This document shows, piece by piece, positions 31,389 through 40,364 of a DNA stretch of 64,000 nt; position 1 is the stretch's first letter, and each line of letters begins with the position of its first letter. Under the pieces are notes generated by a model that had not been told where the DNA came from, made no database searches, and saw only the letters and a program-made list of their open reading frames with translations. Origin of the DNA: Variovorax sp. OV700. GTDB taxonomy: Bacteria; Pseudomonadota; Gammaproteobacteria; Burkholderiales; Burkholderiaceae_C. Location: NCBI RefSeq assembly GCF_900099805.1, contig NZ_FNDR01000002.1:248001-312000 (forward strand). Reading direction: 5' to 3'. The position numbers and the translations under genes are program-made.

Positions 31389-34300
31389 ATGCAGGATGCC
31401 GTCATTGCGCGCATTGACGCGACCGAACAGGTTGCGCCGGAGCCGTTGTTCATTCCGGGCTATGACTTGCTCGACGTGTTGGGCGTCGGTGGCTACGGCA
31501 CCGTCTATCGCGCCACGCAGCACCACACGGGAAACACGGTCGCGATCAAGGTCGTGAAGCTTCTTGAGGGCCGACAGCGCGTGGCGCGCTTTCATCGCGA
31601 GACCCGGCTCTGCGCCGCGCTGCATCATCCGCACATCGTGCAGTTGCTCGACAAGGGCGAGCAGGGCGCCTGTGTGTACGGCATCTTCGAATACGTGCCC
31701 GGAGAAACGCTCAAGAGCTTGATCCGGCGCAGAGGCTCGCTGACCGCGGCGGAGACTGGCCATCTCATGGCGGAAGTGCTCGATGCGCTGGACTGCGCGC
31801 ATCGCGCCGGCATCGTCCACCGCGACCTGAAGCCCGACAACGTGATGGTGAGCTTCACCGGCGCGCTGCCGCATGCAAAAGTGCTGGACTTCGGGATCAG
31901 CACAGTGATCCCCTTGCAAAGAGAGGTTCAGTTCGCAACGCTCACGCTGGACGAGGAGTGCCTCGGCACGCCGGCATACAGCGCGCCGGAGCAGCTTCGC
32001 GGCGAGCCGCCGAGCGCCGGGTCCGATCTCTATGCCTGGGGATTGATGTTCCTCGAATGCCTGACGGGCGTGCCCGCGATCCAGGGCGATTCGGCCGCCG
32101 AGATCGTGCATCGACAACTGAGCCCGCAGGACGTGCCGCTGCCGGCCGAGATTGCTGCGCACCCGGTGGCGCAGCTGCTGCGGCGTGTGCTGAAGAAGAA
32201 GCCTGTCGAACGCTGCGGTTCGGCATCCGCGTTGCTCGAAGAACTCGGCCGGCTCAGGCTCGATGACCTCGTGGGTGCCTTCAGGCCGGCGCAGGGCCAG
32301 GGGGACGATTCACTGGCGCGCACCGTGGCCACGGCAAGGGCTTTTTCCGAGAAGCGGCAACTGACGGTGCTGTGCTGCAGCGTCGCGGTCTGGCCCGACA
32401 CCGGCGAGAGCGAAGGCGGCGAGGGCGCGTCCCTGCCCTCGGACATCGAGAACCTGGAGCTGCTGCAGCGCGAAGAGCTCGGTCGCTTTTCAGAAGCGGC
32501 GACGCGGCGCGGCGGCCTGCTGGCGGGCACGCTGGGCGACCGCATGATCGTCCTGTTCGGCTACCCGCATGCGAGCGACACCGACGCGCGGCAAGCGTGC
32601 ATGACGGCGCTCGAGTTGACGGCCCTCGGCCGCAGCAGATCGGCCGCCATCCGACAGGCCCACGGCGCGCACCTGGGCATTCGCATGGGCATGCACACCG
32701 GCATGGCCGTGGTGGCGGGCGGCGAGATTCCCTCGGGCCATGCCGTGAGCGTGGCGATGCGCCTGGAGGGCATGGCCGAGATGGGGACGCTGCTCGCGAG
32801 CGAAAGCAGTTATCGCCTGCTGACGCGCCACGCGCATTTCGAAGAGGCCGGCAGCGTGAGCATGCCGGGACTGTCCGCCGGTGTTCAGACCTACCGGCTG
32901 GATGCGCAGAACCAAACTTCATCGCCGCCTGCGTCCACGCCGGGTGCGTTGAGCCGGATGTGCATCGGGCGCGACCGGGAACTGGCGCTGTTGCGGGCCG
33001 AATGGGCGCAAGCCGCCTTGGGCCATGGGCGCGCGGTGTGGATCCGCGGCGAGCCGGGCATCGGCAAGTCCTGTCTCGTCGACGTGCTGCGAGAGCACGT
33101 GGCAGAGGAAGGCGGCCCGAACTCCGTCAACGCCCAATGCCAGCCGGAACACCGCAACAGTGCGCTGATGCCGTTTCTCGCGCTGCTGCGCCAGCAACTC
33201 GAAGCAGTGCCGGGCGCATCGCCGGACGATCAACGCGGCCAACTGAACGAGGCCCTGCAAGCCGCCGGCTGCGACGGCCCTGCCGTGACCCCGATCTTCT
33301 GTTCATGGCTGTCGCTTCCCCTGGCCGCGGGCCAGCAGGCAAGCCAGGTGTCGCCCGCGATGCAGAAGGCACTGCTGCTGAAATCGACCGCTCAGTGGCT
33401 GCTGCACATGGCCGCCTCGGCGCCGCTTCTGCTGGTGGTCGAGGACGTGCATTGGGCCGACCCCACGAGCATCGAATTTCTCGAGCAGCTGATCGCGCAG
33501 CTGGCCGACCGGCGTGTGCTGCTGGTGCTGACGGCACGGCCTGAATGGGAAAGGCCCCAAGGCCTGAAGGCCGAATGCATCGAGGTGCGAAGGCTCGACG
33601 ATCCAGAGGCCAGCCAGCTGGCCCGCCAGGTGCTCGCACCGAGGAAGATCGATGCCGCGGTGATCCGCAACATCGTCGCGCGCACCGACGGCGTGCCGCT
33701 CTTCGTGCAGGAGATGGCGCGCATGCTGCTGGACACCTACCTGGTCGAACAGGGCGGTGCCTGGGTCTTCAAGCACACCGCCCAGCCGGCCGCCATCCCC
33801 GTCACGCTGCGCGACTCTCTGGTGAGCCGCTTCGATCGCCTCGGGCCCGCCAAGAGCCTGCTGCAACTGGCAGCCACCATCGGGCGGCAATTCGACGCAA
33901 GGTTGCTGTGCGCCTGCTCGGGCAAGACGCGCGAGATGGTGGACGGAGACCTGGACGCCCTGCGCGATGCGGGGCTCGTCATGCCGGCCGATCCGTCCGG
34001 CGCGAGTGCGGACGCCTTCGTCTTCCGGCATGCGCTGATCCGCGACACTGCGTACGAATGCATGCTGGACGCGCAGCGCCGGCAGCAGCACAAGAAAGTG
34101 GCGCAGGCCCTGCTGCAGAGCGACCCGCAGCGCGTTGCCAACGAGCCGGGCATCGTCGCGCAGCATTGGGCCGATGCCGGAGACCACGCCCAGGCGGCTG
34201 CGCACGCGGTGCGGCAGCTTCGCCTCACGCAGCACCGTTCGCTCAACGACGAAACCATCGCCTATGCGCAGCACATCGACGGCTGGATCGGGCATCTGGC

Positions 34301-35435
34301 CGGCGCCCTGCAGCGCGAAATCCGGCTGGACGTGAACAGCTATGTAACGCAGGCGATGATGAACAAGTACGGCTGGGCCCATGACCAGGTGGTCGACCGC
34401 ATCGCCCTGTCGCAGGAACTGCTGGACGACACGGTGGCCGCGGAGAAGCAGGTGCAGCACCTGTGGGCCATGATCACCTTCCACCACGTTGCGAGCAACC
34501 GCGACGAGGTGCGTCGGCTGAGCCACAGGCTGCTGGGCCATGCAAGGCATCAGCAGGATGAGGGCGTGCTGGTCGCCGGCCAGACCTACCTAGGCCTTGC
34601 GCACTATTCCGACGGCCGGTTCGCCATGGCGGAACGCGCGTTGACCGACGCCGTCGAGCGCTACGACCCCGAGGCGCACGCTCACCATGCGGCGGATTTC
34701 GGTTTCGACACGCGCGTGTGGGCGACCACGGGGCGTTCGCTGGTGCGATGGTTCGCCGGCCACGATGAGGCGGCGGCCACCGACGCCGCCCAGGCCGTGC
34801 GGTGGGCCCGGGAGATGTCCCACATTCCTTCGCTGAGCATGGCCCTGCTGTACCAGAGCCTGGGCCACCAGGCCCGCGGCGACAAGGCGGCTGCGCTGGC
34901 GAGCACCACCGAGCTGCTCGACATCACGGCGCGCTACGGCCTGCCGGCTTTCCAGGGCTATGCGGACATCATCCGATGCTGGTCGACGGGCGACCCGCAA
35001 GACATCGCGCAGGCCGACGCCACTGTGCAGGCCTTGTGGAACATGGGGTGCCGCTATTGCCAGACGTACTACCGCGCCTTCGCCGCCGAAACGCTGGCCG
35101 GCCGCGAGCGATGGGGCGAAGCAATCGACCGCATCGACGATTGCCTGCGCTTGGCGGAGCAACTCAACGAGAGGCTGTACAGCGCCGAACTCCACCTGAA
35201 GAAGGCCCGCTACCTTCTGGGCGCGGGTGCCGAACGTGCGCCGGCGATGCTGTCTTTTTCCCGCGCCGCGAAGGTCGCGCGGGAAGGTGGAAAACACCGG
35301 ACCGAATTCGACGCGCTGGCAGCGTTGCAGGCGCTCGCGCCGGCCGACCGGGATGTGTACAGACGCTTGAAGGATCTGGCCGCCATGCGGCCGGAGTTGT
35401 GCCCGCGCAAGCCGATGCCTGCGCATTTTTCTTAA
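31389..35435 (+). CDS. TOMM-system Ser/Thr kinase-cyclase-like-ATPase-TPR regulator
   Basis: A 1348-residue multidomain regulator. Residues about 20-310 are a Hanks-type kinase with all key motifs: GVGGYGTVY (from residue 32), VAIKVVK, HRDLKPDNVM (His144), KVLDFGIS and GTPAYSAPEQL. Residues about 322-510 resemble a class III nucleotide cyclase (GDRMIVLFGYPHASDTDARQ, HLGIRMGMHTGMAVV), but the first metal Asp is replaced (LCCS, 329-331) and the Asn of NxAAR is Ser, so cyclase activity is doubtful. Residues about 530-850 form an AAA-type ATPase (GEPGIGKS from 554, VVEDVHWADP). The rest is helical, TPR-like. This architecture matches the family I recall as TOMM kinase/cyclase fusion protein. It heads a co-directional cluster; the precursor gene begins 17 bp after its stop. 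The ATG at 31389 is preceded by GGTGGGG; a TTG at 31317 is less likely. Confidence 0.9.
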   Translation: MQDAVIARIDATEQVAPEPLFIPGYDLLDVLGVGGYGTVYRATQHHTGNTVAIKVVKLLEGRQRVARFHRETRLCAALHHPHIVQLLDKGEQGACVYGIFEYVPGETLKSLIRRRGSLTAAETGHLMAEVLDALDCAHRAGIVHRDLKPDNVMVSFTGALPHAKVLDFGISTVIPLQREVQFATLTLDEECLGTPAYSAPEQLRGEPPSAGSDLYAWGLMFLECLTGVPAIQGDSAAEIVHRQLSPQDVPLPAEIAAHPVAQLLRRVLKKKPVERCGSASALLEELGRLRLDDLVGAFRPAQGQGDDSLARTVATARAFSEKRQLTVLCCSVAVWPDTGESEGGEGASLPSDIENLELLQREELGRFSEAATRRGGLLAGTLGDRMIVLFGYPHASDTDARQACMTALELTALGRSRSAAIRQAHGAHLGIRMGMHTGMAVVAGGEIPSGHAVSVAMRLEGMAEMGTLLASESSYRLLTRHAHFEEAGSVSMPGLSAGVQTYRLDAQNQTSSPPASTPGALSRMCIGRDRELALLRAEWAQAALGHGRAVWIRGEPGIGKSCLVDVLREHVAEEGGPNSVNAQCQPEHRNSALMPFLALLRQQLEAVPGASPDDQRGQLNEALQAAGCDGPAVTPIFCSWLSLPLAAGQQASQVSPAMQKALLLKSTAQWLLHMAASAPLLLVVEDVHWADPTSIEFLEQLIAQLADRRVLLVLTARPEWERPQGLKAECIEVRRLDDPEASQLARQVLAPRKIDAAVIRNIVARTDGVPLFVQEMARMLLDTYLVEQGGAWVFKHTAQPAAIPVTLRDSLVSRFDRLGPAKSLLQLAATIGRQFDARLLCACSGKTREMVDGDLDALRDAGLVMPADPSGASADAFVFRHALIRDTAYECMLDAQRRQQHKKVAQALLQSDPQRVANEPGIVAQHWADAGDHAQAAAHAVRQLRLTQHRSLNDETIAYAQHIDGWIGHLAGALQREIRLDVNSYVTQAMMNKYGWAHDQVVDRIALSQELLDDTVAAEKQVQHLWAMITFHHVASNRDEVRRLSHRLLGHARHQQDEGVLVAGQTYLGLAHYSDGRFAMAERALTDAVERYDPEAHAHHAADFGFDTRVWATTGRSLVRWFAGHDEAAATDAAQAVRWAREMSHIPSLSMALLYQSLGHQARGDKAAALASTTELLDITARYGLPAFQGYADIIRCWSTGDPQDIAQADATVQALWNMGCRYCQTYYRAFAAETLAGRERWGEAIDRIDDCLRLAEQLNERLYSAELHLKKARYLLGAGAERAPAMLSFSRAAKVAREGGKHRTEFDALAALQALAPADRDVYRRLKDLAAMRPELCPRKPMPAHFS

Positions 35436-35452
35436 CCAAGGAAGAAGTCATC

Positions 35453-36250
35453 ATGACCCAGCGCCAAAGTGCAGCAGCCGAGCCCTTGCTCGAATTCCGT
35501 CTCGCCTACCTCCGGGCCCTTGCGCGATCGTGGCAAGACGATGCGTACCGGCGCGAACTGCTCGACCAGGAGGACATCCAGCCGATGCTGCATCGCGACT
35601 TCGGCCTGCCGACGCTGTGGCCGCAGGTGAACATCGGCCTGTACCTCAACAGCGATCCGGCGCAGAGGGCCGAATGGAAGCCGGTGCTGACGGCAGGCTG
35701 GATCAGCCCCGACGATGCCTTCGTCATCGTGCTGCCGCAGGCGCCGACGTCGTCTCACGCGGCCGAGGCCCTGGCCGCCTACTACCAGCTGTTCCCCAAT
35801 TTCATGGGCGCGGCCGCCGCCTTCGACAAACCGGACAAGCCCGTCGGACCGCCGCAAGGTGCGCTGCCGACGGGGCTTGGCATTCCGGGCGGAGGTCCGG
35901 ATTCGCTGCTGGCTTTCGGCGGCGTGGTGCTGCGCGCCATCGCCCTCGCATGGCAATCGCCGCAGTTCCTGAGCGAGCTGACCGGCGATCTCGCCACCGA
36001 CAAGGCCCCGGTGCTGAGCCAATGGCTGGGCTACAACAACCCATTCAATTTCCAGATCCGGTTTGCCACCCATCCGAAGCTCACCTGGGACGCCGCACGC
36101 GGTGAGTGGAACCTGAAGGGCCCGAGCGGTTCGCTGATCAAGAACACGATCCAGCTGAACTACCCGCAGGCACCGGCGGAGGAGGGCATGCGCGCGATTG
36201 CGCTCACCGCGTACAACAACACGGGCAGTGCCTATCCCTTCACTTGCTGA
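35453..36250 (+). CDS. Candidate TOMM precursor peptide with long leader (BMA_0021/0022-like)
   Basis: A 265-residue protein placed exactly where the precursor is expected, between the kinase regulator and the modification enzymes, with AAGGA ahead of the ATG. The N-terminal region (FRLAYLRALARSWQDDAYRR through LDQEDIQPMLHRDFG) recalls nitrile-hydratase-related leader peptides: a helical Arg/Trp/Asp-rich motif followed by a compact domain. The middle is glycine/proline-rich (PPQGALPTGLGIPGGGPDSL). The extreme C-terminus, ALTAYNNTGSAYPFTC, is rich in Thr, Ser and ends in Cys, and is the likely cyclised core. I recall a family named BMA_0021/BMA_0022 TOMM bacteriocin with this plan; the assignment is by memory and context. 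The last 23 bp overlap the methyltransferase gene. Confidence 0.75.
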   Translation: MTQRQSAAAEPLLEFRLAYLRALARSWQDDAYRRELLDQEDIQPMLHRDFGLPTLWPQVNIGLYLNSDPAQRAEWKPVLTAGWISPDDAFVIVLPQAPTSSHAAEALAAYYQLFPNFMGAAAAFDKPDKPVGPPQGALPTGLGIPGGGPDSLLAFGGVVLRAIALAWQSPQFLSELTGDLATDKAPVLSQWLGYNNPFNFQIRFATHPKLTWDAARGEWNLKGPSGSLIKNTIQLNYPQAPAEEGMRAIALTAYNNTGSAYPFTC

Positions 36251-37100
36251 GTCCCCGGCCGAAGGGACGGCGGCAACGGCGCTGCAAGGCGCCACCGCGA
36301 CGCTGCTGCTGACACTCGCGGCCCGGGCCGGGTCCGAGAGCGTCATCGCCGCGTCGGTCTTCTCCGATCCGGAGGCGCGCCGCGTTGCCGCGGCGCTGCC
36401 ATTCGACCTGTCGGCCGGCACGCGGGATGCGGCATTCGTCCGCGGCGTGGTCTTGCGCGCCGCATTGATCGATCGCCTGGCGGCCGAGTTCTTCGCGGCG
36501 CATCCGCTCGGCATCGGCATCACGCTGGGGGCGGGGCTGTGCACACGCCGCAAGCGGCTGGGGCTGCGCGTGGCGCAAGGCGTTGGCGTCGATTGGCTCA
36601 ACGTCGACCTGCCGGATGCGATTCGCCTGCGCGAGCAGCATGTGACGCCCGGCGAAGGCGAGCGCAACCTCGCGTGCTCGATCCTCGACCCGGCGTGGCT
36701 GGATGCGGCCGACCTGCCGGCCGGCCGGCCCGTGCTCGTGATGCTGGAAGGCGTGTGCCCCTATCTGCCGCAGGCACCCCTGGAGGCCATGCTGCTGCAT
36801 CTGGCCCAACGGTTCGAGCGGCGCGGGTCCGCAAACGTCGTCGTGCTGGACTACGTCCATCCGGTCCTGGCGGGCATGCCGGTGCAGGTGGGCGGCATGC
36901 ATCTGCCGGTGGTCTCCGGCTTCGAGGACTCGGCCCGCATCGCGGCCATCCATCCATCGATTCGCGTGGTCTCCGAGGACCACCTCTATTCGCAGTTCTC
37001 CGATTCGCACCGGCTCTTCGAGGCCGCATTCCGCGCGGCGACCGGCCGCTGGCCCTACACGGTCGCCCGCTTCGCGCTGGGATCGCCGCATGACGCATAG
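36228..37100 (+). CDS. LCM-type SAM-dependent methyltransferase in TOMM locus
   Basis: A 290-residue methyltransferase of the leucine carboxyl methyltransferase-like family. Motif I reads GIGITLGAGLCTRRKRL (usual LGAGLDTR, here Cys for Asp), followed by WLNVDLPDAIRLRE and by LEGVCPYLPQAPLEAMLLHL (usual EGVxxYL). The GTG at 36228 is the likeliest start; it overlaps the precursor gene, and the end overlaps the YcaO gene, so all three are translationally coupled. The enzyme probably methylates the peptide (N-terminus, C-terminus or a side chain). The natural C-terminal Cys carboxylate of the precursor is an attractive target given the family's known carboxyl chemistry, but this is inference. Confidence 0.82.
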   Translation: MPIPSLAESPAEGTAATALQGATATLLLTLAARAGSESVIAASVFSDPEARRVAAALPFDLSAGTRDAAFVRGVVLRAALIDRLAAEFFAAHPLGIGITLGAGLCTRRKRLGLRVAQGVGVDWLNVDLPDAIRLREQHVTPGEGERNLACSILDPAWLDAADLPAGRPVLVMLEGVCPYLPQAPLEAMLLHLAQRFERRGSANVVVLDYVHPVLAGMPVQVGGMHLPVVSGFEDSARIAAIHPSIRVVSEDHLYSQFSDSHRLFEAAFRAATGRWPYTVARFALGSPHDA

Positions 37101-39267
37101 CCTGCCGTCGACGGATTTCTTCACCGGTGTTTTCGAGTGGCACGGCAGGTTCCTGCCGCCGCTGCTGAGGCCGGACGGCCTGCTGCTGTTGAGCGAGACC
37201 GACCTGTTCCTGCTCGGCGCGCCCGGCGTGCTGGCCGTCGAGCGCATGCTGCGCGAGCGTGTGAGCCTGGCCTCGCATTGCAGAAACGAGGGCGTGCCCG
37301 CACTGCTGGCAGAGATGCTGCATGCGCTCGAAGCCTTGGCGCGGCAGGGCCTCGCAAGGCCGGTGCCGGGGAATGACGCAGAGCGCCACGTGGTTCCGGA
37401 TTTTTCGTTGCCGTTCGAGCGCGTCCATGTGGAGGCGCACGTCGACGCCATCGTGCTGTCGCAAGTTGTGGACCCCGAAGCGGCCCGGCGCTGGGCGCGC
37501 GCAGCCGGCGGGGATGAAGTGCGCACCGTCGTCTTTTGCGACGACTACCTGGATCCCCGGCTCGGCCTGATCGATGCGCAGCAGCGGGCCGCAAGGCGTT
37601 CGTGGCTGCTGGTCAAGCCGACGGGCGAGCGGGCTATGGTGGGGCCGCTGTTCACGCCGCAGGCCGCCGCCGCCACGGCATGCTGGCATTGCCTTGCGCA
37701 TCGCCTGCTGCGGAACCAGCCTGCAAGAGCCTGGTGGCAGGACAGGCACGGCGGCCGAAGCGTCGGCTTGCCGGTACGCGCCGACGCGAAGCTCGCCCGT
37801 GATCGGCTGGAGCGCCTGCTCCCGCTGGCGCGGGAGATCGTTGCTGCAAACGCCGACCAGGCGCTGTGGACCATCGAGCCCGCGCAGCCGCATGCCGTCG
37901 TGCCGAGGCCCCAGTGTCCGCAGTGCGGCGATGCGGGGCTCATGGCGCAACTTCAGCGTCGTCCGGTGGTGCCTGCGCCTTGCCTTGCAAGCGCCCGGCC
38001 CGATGGCGGTTGGCGCACGATGCCCGCGGCCGCCACGCTCGAACGCCTGGCCCCGCACCTCGATCCGCTGTGCGGCGTCATTGCGCGCGTCGTGCCACTG
38101 GGCACCGAAGCGAAAGATGCACTCACGGTCTATCGCAGCGAAATCTTCAGGACACCCGCCGCGCACGGCGATTCTTCCGCCAGCGCCCTGGTCCAGGTGT
38201 GCCTTGGCAAGGGCATGTCCACGGACCAGTCCCGTGCCAGCGCAATGTGCGAAGCCGTGGAGCGGTACGCCGCCTTTCACCAGGGCGATGAGGCCTGCGT
38301 TTTCGCGGCGGCGTCGGCGCTGGACGCGCGCTGCATCCTGCCGCAGGCGCTCGCGCTTTTCAGCGACAGGCAGCGCATGCAACTGAAAGCGAACGACCCG
38401 CCGCATGCGGTGGCCTCACCAGCGCCGTCTGCGCACGAACCGGCATGGTGGACGCCGGCCTGGTCGCTGACGTCCAGGTCCCGCTGCTACCTGCCGCTGG
38501 CCTTCTGCCATGCCAACGCCCCGGTGGAGAGCCAGCGGCATTCGGTGTGGACGTCGAACGGCTGCGCTGCCGGGAACACATTGGAGGAAGCCATCCTTCA
38601 GGGCTTTCTCGAACTGGTGGAGCGCGACGCCGCCGCCATCTGGTGGTACGGCGAAATCTCCAGGCCCGCCATCGACCTCGGGTGCCTCGATGCGCAAAGC
38701 CGCGCCCGCATCGCGCGCAGCCTGGGGCCGCAATGGCGGCACTGGGCGCTGGACCTCACCCACGACTTCGGCATTCCGGTCGTGGCCGCCATCGGCCGGC
38801 ATGACGCAACGGGTGACTGGGCCATCGGCTTCGGTTGCAGCACGAGTGCCGCGCTCGCCTGTGAGCGCGCGCACACGGAAATGAGCCAGCTCATCGCCGC
38901 CGGAAAGAAATTTTCCGTACCGCATCCAGGCGGTCCCGAAGACGCGCCGCACTTTCTCATGCCGGCGGAAGAAGGCGATGGTGATGCGGCACCGATGCGC
39001 CCACCCACCGTGGCGCCGAGCGCGGACATTGCCGAAGAGATCGAACGCTGCGTGCGCATCGCTGTGTCGCTCGGTATGGAGACGGTGGTTCTCGACTACA
39101 CGCGGCCGGACATTCCGCTTCGCACCGTGAAAGTGGTCGTGCCCGGCCTGTGCCACATCTGGCCCGAGCTGGGCAACCCGCGCCTCTACCGCGTGCCTGT
39201 CGCCATGGGATGGCGCGGCTCCCCGCTGCAGGAAAGCGATCTCAACCCCCAGGCGCTTTACGTTTGA
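37090..39267 (+). CDS. TOMM cyclodehydratase, fused E1-like/leader-binding and YcaO domains
   Basis: A 725-residue fusion. The N-terminal third (1 to about 280) is the ocin-ThiF-like/leader-binding part; Cys198-x2-Cys201 (CWHC) and Cys276-x2-Cys279 (CPQCG) probably bind zinc, as in E1-like partners. Residues about 330-725 are YcaO: ATP-binding SRASAMCEAVERYAAF (Glu388, Glu391, Arg392), TSNGCAAGNTLEEAILQGFL with ELVERDA, FGCSTSAALACERAHTEMSQ, and the terminal region PVAMGWRGSP. It catalyses ATP-dependent backbone cyclodehydration of Cys/Ser/Thr to azolines. The C-terminus is LNPQALYV, not the Pro-x-Pro-x-Pro tail of many cyclodehydratases. It starts at ATG 37090, 8 bp before the preceding stop codon. 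Confidence 0.9.
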   Translation: MTHSLPSTDFFTGVFEWHGRFLPPLLRPDGLLLLSETDLFLLGAPGVLAVERMLRERVSLASHCRNEGVPALLAEMLHALEALARQGLARPVPGNDAERHVVPDFSLPFERVHVEAHVDAIVLSQVVDPEAARRWARAAGGDEVRTVVFCDDYLDPRLGLIDAQQRAARRSWLLVKPTGERAMVGPLFTPQAAAATACWHCLAHRLLRNQPARAWWQDRHGGRSVGLPVRADAKLARDRLERLLPLAREIVAANADQALWTIEPAQPHAVVPRPQCPQCGDAGLMAQLQRRPVVPAPCLASARPDGGWRTMPAAATLERLAPHLDPLCGVIARVVPLGTEAKDALTVYRSEIFRTPAAHGDSSASALVQVCLGKGMSTDQSRASAMCEAVERYAAFHQGDEACVFAAASALDARCILPQALALFSDRQRMQLKANDPPHAVASPAPSAHEPAWWTPAWSLTSRSRCYLPLAFCHANAPVESQRHSVWTSNGCAAGNTLEEAILQGFLELVERDAAAIWWYGEISRPAIDLGCLDAQSRARIARSLGPQWRHWALDLTHDFGIPVVAAIGRHDATGDWAIGFGCSTSAALACERAHTEMSQLIAAGKKFSVPHPGGPEDAPHFLMPAEEGDGDAAPMRPPTVAPSADIAEEIERCVRIAVSLGMETVVLDYTRPDIPLRTVKVVVPGLCHIWPELGNPRLYRVPVAMGWRGSPLQESDLNPQALYV

Positions 39268-39290
39268 GCGCGAAGCAGCAAAAGCAACCG

Positions 39291-40226
39291 ATGGCCATCT
39301 TCCGAAACAAGCTCGATCAACGCGGCACCGTACTGCGCCCCATGCACGCCTTCGGCCGGCGCCCCTCGGCCTGTCAAACTGTGCTGCAGGCGCCCGACGT
39401 GTCGCAGATCCACGCGCTGGTTCGCTGGAATCGCCTGGCCTGGGAGATCGTCGATCAGAGCCGCAACGGAACCACGCTGAATGGCGAACGACTGCCGAGC
39501 GGCCGATGGACCGTGGTGCCGCCGGGCGCAGAAATACAGTTGGGCCTGGGCGACGAATCGGCCTGGATCGCCGAGGATCTGACGCCTCCAGCGACCTGTC
39601 TTTTTCCGAGTGACGGACAGGGCTCGCTGGTGGCATTGAACTTGCGCGAGAACCTGTTGCCGGACGCGCAGCAGCCCGAGGTGAACGTCTATTTCCTCGA
39701 AGGCCAATGGGTGCTCGAGCACATCGACGGCATCGACCAGCTGGGCGACGGCGCCATGGTGCGGACTTCCGGCAGCACGTGGGAGTTCGTGCTGTGCGAC
39801 GACCTGGAATCGACGGCAGAAAACCAGATTGCTTCGGTGTCGCCGCAGCCCGTGGAGGTTGCCCTTCACTTCAATGTCAGCCAGAACGAGGAGCACACGA
39901 GCCTGAGCCTGGTGACGGACGGCAAGTCGGTTTCCCTTGGCGAGCGCATCCACCACTACACCCTCGTGACCCTCGCGAGGGTGCGCTCGCAGGACGTGCA
40001 ACGCGGGCTTGCGCCGCAAAGCCAGGGCTGGATCGCGCTGGACGAGCTGTCGCGCATGCTCGGCGTGGAGCCGTCCTACGTGAACATCCAGATCTTTCGC
40101 GCGAAGCACCAGATCTTGAATGCGCTGCCCACGCACGCGGCCGAGCCACCGCTGGTGGAGCGCCGCCGCGGCGATGTGCGTTTTGGCAACTACCCGTTCC
40201 TGATCGAGGGCGGCGCACGCAGCTGA
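39291..40226 (+). CDS. FHA-domain protein with C-terminal helical (possibly DNA-binding) region
   Basis: A 311-residue protein. Residues about 12-95 are a forkhead-associated domain: conserved Ser-x2-His in DVSQIHALVRW and NGTTLNG in SRNGTTLNGERL, the residues that contact phosphothreonine. A middle beta-rich section (100-190) is followed by RIHHYTLVTLARVRSQDVQR and WIALDELSRMLGVEPSYVNI, which read like a winged-helix module. It follows the YcaO gene by 23 bp (TTG at 39264 would overlap that stop). The kinase domain at the head of the cluster is the obvious source of the phosphothreonine it could read, making it a candidate phosphorylation-dependent switch for the locus. Confidence 0.82.
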   Translation: MAIFRNKLDQRGTVLRPMHAFGRRPSACQTVLQAPDVSQIHALVRWNRLAWEIVDQSRNGTTLNGERLPSGRWTVVPPGAEIQLGLGDESAWIAEDLTPPATCLFPSDGQGSLVALNLRENLLPDAQQPEVNVYFLEGQWVLEHIDGIDQLGDGAMVRTSGSTWEFVLCDDLESTAENQIASVSPQPVEVALHFNVSQNEEHTSLSLVTDGKSVSLGERIHHYTLVTLARVRSQDVQRGLAPQSQGWIALDELSRMLGVEPSYVNIQIFRAKHQILNALPTHAAEPPLVERRRGDVRFGNYPFLIEGGARS

Positions 40227-40364
40227 ACGGCCGCTCGGCCGGAGGCCTGCGCTCCGTGTAATCGCCTGTAATTCCGTTGAAGAGGGTGGCTCCCTAGAGT
40301 TGGTTCCAGTTCGGTCCCACAGTGGTCCGGACTGTTCCACCAACCACTTCTTCTGGAGAGCGTC

